This document shows, in pieces, positions 59,718-64,000 of a DNA stretch of 64,000 nt (the first letter of the stretch is position 1; each line of letters starts with the position of its first letter). The DNA lies in the NCBI RefSeq assembly GCF_004210375.1, contig NC_134834.1:147903009-147967008 (forward strand), given 5' to 3'. Under the pieces are notes generated by a model that worked only from the letters and a program-made list of their open reading frames with translations, was not told where the DNA came from and did not search any database. The translations under genes and the position numbers were made by a program. The DNA comes from Tachypleus tridentatus (lineage: Eukaryota > Arthropoda > Merostomata > Xiphosura > Limulidae).

Positions 59718-60729
59718 ATTAGATAGAATTACAGGTCAAAATCTTATTTACATTTTACTTTGGAGGATTATGCTGAAATAGTCCTTTGTATAGTTTTGTG
59801 CTTAACACACACAAAACAAAAATAATGAAGTTAAAACACAAAACATGTAATATTAAATTCATTAATGTTTTTGCTGATATAAATATGAGTTAGTCTGGTT
59901 ACAAAAATGTTTATCAAAATCTAATTCCATCTAACTGTTACAAAATGAAATTGTTCAAAATTTGTCAATCTGGTTGGGATTTTTATTAGAATATGAAAGT
60001 GAATGAAAATCTGAAAATGATATCAGTGCTATAACATCAAAATCTGGACATATTTTATACATATAAGCAATTTCACCTTTGTAAGCAACTTACTGACTTG
60101 AATAATACACAGATCTTCATCAATATCCAGTGGATGAAGATGTGTGCTCAGTTTTAACTATCTTCAAACTTCTGCAGATCGATGAAGCTCACTGCCTTAT
60201 AATTTAATTTTTAAAACAACAGATGCAGAGCTGTTAATGTTAAGCTAAAACGAACAGTGTTTAGAATGAGGGGAGGGGGAATGATTCAAAGCACATTGCC
60301 ATAGTTACCACTACCAGCTTCTTTTTGATTTCATATCACTGTCTGCTGGGTGTACTGTCATGCTGATAACTAAATGAACTAATACCATAAGGTACATCCG
60401 GACATTCAGTTAGAGGTGTGTAAAGTGGAAATAGAATTAATAACTGAAACTGATGACCTTAAAATAATATACACACAGTCTGTTTGGAAAACAAATTAAA
60501 AATATATTACATGAAAATGATTTAAAGGTTTAAGTACAAAACTTCTACTAAAAGATACAAGAATCCTTTATTATACCTTAAAAATACCAAGAAACTAATA
60601 TGGTTGTTGAAACCACATTTTTTATAACTTGTATATACAAGATATCAGTCACTCATTTATTCTTAGTAACTTTACTGATTCAAAAGTATTAAAAGTCTAG
60701 AATAAAGAAAACATTCAGTAAACATCTGA
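59718..60729. other. No gene seen
   Basis: AT-rich and CpG-poor, with no ORF above background. Confidence 0.5.
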
Positions 60730-61058
60730 TACAACAGGTGGTACAATTGGAGCTACTGTATTATCTACAGACAGATATAGTAGGTGGTACAATTGGAGTT
60801 ACTGTATTATCTACAAACAGATACAGCAGGTGGTATATTTATAGCTACTGTATTATCTACAAACACAGTAAGTGGTCCAGTTGGAATTACTGTATTATCT
60901 ACAAACAGATACAGTAGATGGTACAGTCGGAGCTACTGTATTATCTGCAGACAGATACAGCAGGTGGTACACCTGGAGCTACTGTGTTATCTACAGACAG
61001 ATACAGTAGGTGGTACATTTATAGCTACTGTATTATCTACAAACAAATACAGTACTAG
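60730..61058 (+). repeat. Minisatellite, 46-bp unit, ~7 copies
   Basis: GGTGGTACAATTGGAGCTAC TGTATTATCTACAAACAGAT ACAGTA recurs near 60737, 60783, 60829, 60871, 60916, 60962 and 61008. A CA-rich microsatellite follows at 61062-61095. The 127-codon frame at 60784-61167 is the repeat in frame and is not a gene. Confidence 0.92.
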
Positions 61059-61167
61059 TAAATACACACATACATATACACAAACACACACACGTGTAAT
61101 ACTGTTACTTCTTACACCTTTGTATTTGTTCAGTATTTCTTGTGAACTAAACTTAAGGTCAAGGTGA

Positions 61168-62089
61168 TAGAGGAAATAAATGAGTGTAACTATATATGTA
61201 AAGAAATGTTCATTCAAGTAGTGTGTGATGTATGTAACAACATGTGAGTGGAGTTGTAAACAGATGTTGATAAACTGAATGTTTAACATATATGAAAATA
61301 CTGTATATTAACTGTTGTAGTTTTTGAGAATATTCACTTTATAACTAACACACATAAATACCTTTTTTTGTTATACACTAGTGACCACTGTGTTTATTTA
61401 CTAGTTAACATTTAAACAGTTTTTCTTTACTCATATCAGTTTATGATACATGAACAAACTCGCCTCTCTCTTTATCTGTTATGTACACTCAAGCAGGGAG
61501 GCAACCCTTTGCTGCCATATCACTGGGAGTGGCTCTCCTGAAGAGTAGTGTGCAGTAATTCAGAAACCAGGTTTCATATGTGAACAATATCCCAGGCCTT
61601 CTGGAAAAATCTCTGGCCCCTTGTTGTAAAGATTTAAAAAATCCAACAAGATCAAGTGAACTGGAATATTTACATCTAGATTATAGAAGTATTGTGTTGG
61701 TTTCGTTACGTTAAGCCTGTAGTTTTGGTGAAGCAGTTATTGTATGCATATGTTTATACTGCAATGGCTGACAGCCATTTCTCCAGCAGTTTTACTTCGG
61801 AAAAAAAAGACTTAATATGACTGGTAAAATTAGCTGAAAGTTATCAGAATTTATAGTATGACCACATACATTAAATTAACATATTGTTTTAACAAGTGTT
61901 AACTGTTTATACCATTCTGAAATACATCTTTCAAATGCCTTGTTACCTTTTTACTGTATGTTTGTTTTATTCTTTTCTCCACTAGTTTTATAATCTCCTA
62001 GAAACAACTATATTCTATTTCTTGGGTTATTGTCTCAATAGTGAATGACCAAATTATATAAAAATACAAAATCTTTCATAAAACCTTAC
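61168..62089. other. No certain gene; presumed first intron
   Basis: If the start exon at 62090-62134 is right, this is intronic. A minus-strand segment near 61.5-61.6 kb after TTTTTCCAG is open for about 36 codons (including RATPSDMAAKGCLPA) but lacks a good donor. Confidence 0.4.
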
Positions 62090-62134
62090 CTGTGCAAGGA
62101 GCGGAGATGGTTTAGATGGTTCTGTGTCATCCAT
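62090..62134 (-). CDS. Putative first coding exon (MDDTEPSKPSPLLAQ)
   Basis: On the minus strand, TTAAAATGG gives an ATG in strong context (A at -3, G at +4) with an in-frame TAA 18 nt upstream. Fifteen codons follow, and the exon ends CTT GCA CAG before a consensus GTAAGG donor in phase 0. No long ORF is visible because the exon is short. Zinc-finger exon A enters in phase 0 on the same strand, so the two are compatible, but at least one exon (carrying the missing CxxC) must lie between. I infer that it belongs to the zinc-finger gene; it could instead start another minus-strand gene. A possible 5' UTR acceptor (CATTTCTCAG) lies about 90 nt upstream. Confidence 0.5.
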
Positions 62135-63061
62135 TTTAACAAAATTTTGTTATTATTTAAAGAAGTCAATAGCAGAGATCTGGCTTTCAATGTAACCTTA
62201 TTATTGTTTTTTTCCCTTCTCTAAACTAGCACAGTGACCTGAGAAATGAAACTTAACAGCCAAACTTTTTTTTTGTCAGCTATGCATTCTCTCTCTGCTG
62301 AAGTGTTGAGAGGTGTGTTGCTATTTCATTTTTCTTTTGTTGCTTACGCCACTTGCACATACCATCACCAAACCTAAAACAACTAAAACGTCATTCACTA
62401 ATGTTTTGCAGTGGAAGGAATAAATCAATGGTAGGTCAAATGGGCAAAGGAGAAACAGTATGACACATGCTACTGCTCTTCGGTATTCAAAGGGTTTAAA
62501 ACTGACAGGCTTTGCACGCATGAGCAATGGCTGGTGAAACATGGCTCCCTGAATAGGGTGCCTCAAACAGCAGGCATTAAGGTAGGGCAAAAGCCCAACT
62601 AATAGAAGCTGACAATCATCACAGTAGGAATGGTTTACCCTCCCCCCTTCAGGAAGTTACTAATTTATAGTTTTGAATAGACTGTACTGTGCATATGTTG
62701 ACATAAACGTATTTAAACACCAAGTCTAAACAACATAGAAGTTTGATATCAAAATTTGTATACTATTAACATATTATAGGACAGACTTCATTTTATACTG
62801 ACAAATTCTGTTTCTATGCAGTAAATCCTTTTACTCATTAACTATTTTCATATGTACATTCCTGTATACTGTAATTACTTGTGTATAAACTTCATAAAGT
62901 AGCAGGATTTGTATGTAAAGCTTAGTGTACAGGTAGTAGTAAAATACAACATCAAAATGTGTTTGGTATATATACAACGCTTTGTCACTTTGAATAAATT
63001 TCTTGTTTTGATACATTCAGGATTAGAAATCAATTCAAAATGATGAAATTCTAAGTACTTC
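62135..63061 (-). promoter_or_regulatory. Presumed 5' UTR and promoter side of the start exon
   Basis: This lies upstream of the putative ATG on the minus strand. There are acceptor-like sites at CATTTCTCAG (about 62236) and GTTGTTTTAG (62374). After the latter, a 30-codon frame (FGDGMCKWRKQQKKNEIATH...) ends in TAG, so any exon there would be untranslated or belong to something else. No TATA box was chosen. Confidence 0.25.
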
Positions 63062-63520
63062 ACAGAGTAAATTAAAGTATAAAGAACAAGGACGTAAAAA
63101 GTGAATCAACTACAGGGTAAATTAATGTATAAAGTACAAGGACATAAAAAGTGAATCAACTACAGGATAAATTAAAGTATAAGGTACAAGGACATAAAAA
63201 GTGAATCAACTACAGGATAAATTAAAGTACAAAGAACAAGGACATAAAAAGTGAATCAACTACAGGGTAAATTAAAGTATAACGTAAAAGGACGTAAAAT
63301 GTGAATCAACTACAGGGTAAATTAAAGTATAACGTAAAAGGACGTAAAAAGTGAATCAACTACAGGGTAAATTAAAGTATAACGTAAAAGGACGTAAAAA
63401 GTGAATCAACTACAGAGTAAATTAAAGTATAAAGTACAAGGATGTAAAAAGTGAATCAACTACAGAGTAAATTAAAGTATTAAGTACAAGGATGTAAAAA
63501 GTGAATCAACTACACGATAA
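63062..63520 (+). repeat. Minisatellite, exact 50-bp period, nine copies
   Basis: GTGAATCAACTACAGGGTAA ATTAAAGTATAAAGTACAAG GACGTAAAAA recurs with GTGAATCAAC at 63101, 63151, 63201 and so on every 50 bp to 63501. I saw only substitutions and no indels. Confidence 0.95.
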
Positions 63521-64000
63521 AGTTCCCAAGTCTTTGCTAGGAAGATTTAACCAGTTTCAGTCTGAGCACTTGGTTATGAAATATCTTTATAACGTTAGTA
63601 ATTAAACGTTTTAGTATGAAACCTGTACACATACGTCAAACTCAAGTACAATTATAAAATTCATATAAATAACCGAGAAGGAATATATTTTGAAATATTT
63701 CAAACACTGAACTGGTATTAAAGTATGTTCATGCAACCTGACAAATATGAACTGTACTAATACACCACACTTCTCTGTGAGCTGTACTACTGAAGCCTTT
63801 AAGAAAACCCTCAAGAACTCCACAAACTAAACAGAATCAGTTAGGTGATAAAATACCCAATTTTTATTTATTTTCAAAATATAATAATGTTACAAATTGA
63901 GTTATATTACAAATAGCTGGAAGTAGAGATGAACAAATATCAAAACATTTAAACCACAAAAGATCCAGTGTGATGCTTCCAGATCATTTATTACTACAAA

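Noticed and set aside
60784..61167. 127-codon protein-coding gene
   Set aside because: It is the 46-bp minisatellite read in frame; the period is not a multiple of three and the peptide just repeats YCIICRQ/ATVLSTN-type pieces.
63062..63520. CRISPR array
   Set aside because: The whole 50-bp unit repeats with no unique spacers, and the genome is an animal's.

Overview
The window looks like nuclear DNA of an invertebrate animal. It is AT-rich and intron-rich, with GT-AG splice sites, many tRNA-derived SINEs, decayed DNA transposons and minisatellites, and no bacterial-style operon. My best guess is a chelicerate, perhaps a horseshoe crab. That guess rests on the arthropod-like zinc-finger protein and on my recollection that SINEs of this type occur there; I could not check it.

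The one gene I can assemble with confidence is a C2H2 zinc-finger transcription factor on the minus strand. Five exons (33158-32936, 24103-23919, 10415-10283, 7389-7222, 5934-5621) have GT-AG boundaries and matching intron phases. They encode the last 340 residues: seven recognisable fingers, the second half of an eighth whose Cys pair lies in an exon I did not find, and a conserved segment after the last finger. A likely first coding exon (62134-62090, MDDTEPSKPSPLLAQ, strong Kozak context, phase-0 donor) lies 29 kb upstream. If it belongs to the gene, almost the whole window is one locus of about 57 kb. The finger set resembles the arthropod datilografo (CG2052)-type proteins within the wider rotund/squeeze/ZNF362/ZNF384 group.

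Layout. 1-4.7 kb is downstream flank with a transposase remnant. 4.7-10.4 kb holds the 3' exons. 10.4-23.9 kb is a large intron with a deleted Tc1 element, SINEs, a foldback with a hammerhead-ribozyme core, and an unexplained plus-strand exon-like segment. 24-33 kb is another large intron with SINEs and a 43-bp minisatellite. 33.2-46.7 kb is rich in CpG and SINEs and contains several plus-strand exon-like pieces that may form a separate antisense gene. 46.9-54.3 kb is CpG-poor and bounded by diverged direct repeats, possibly an old LTR element. 55.5-57.5 kb is a CpG-rich island with two minus-strand exon-like segments. 57.5-64 kb has minisatellites and the putative start exon.

Three SINE families with different tRNA-like heads share one 3' tail, which suggests a common LINE partner. 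CpG density switches abruptly several times, which suggests mosaic methylation. Apart from the zinc-finger exons and the transposase remnants, most longer open frames are not recognisable genes.
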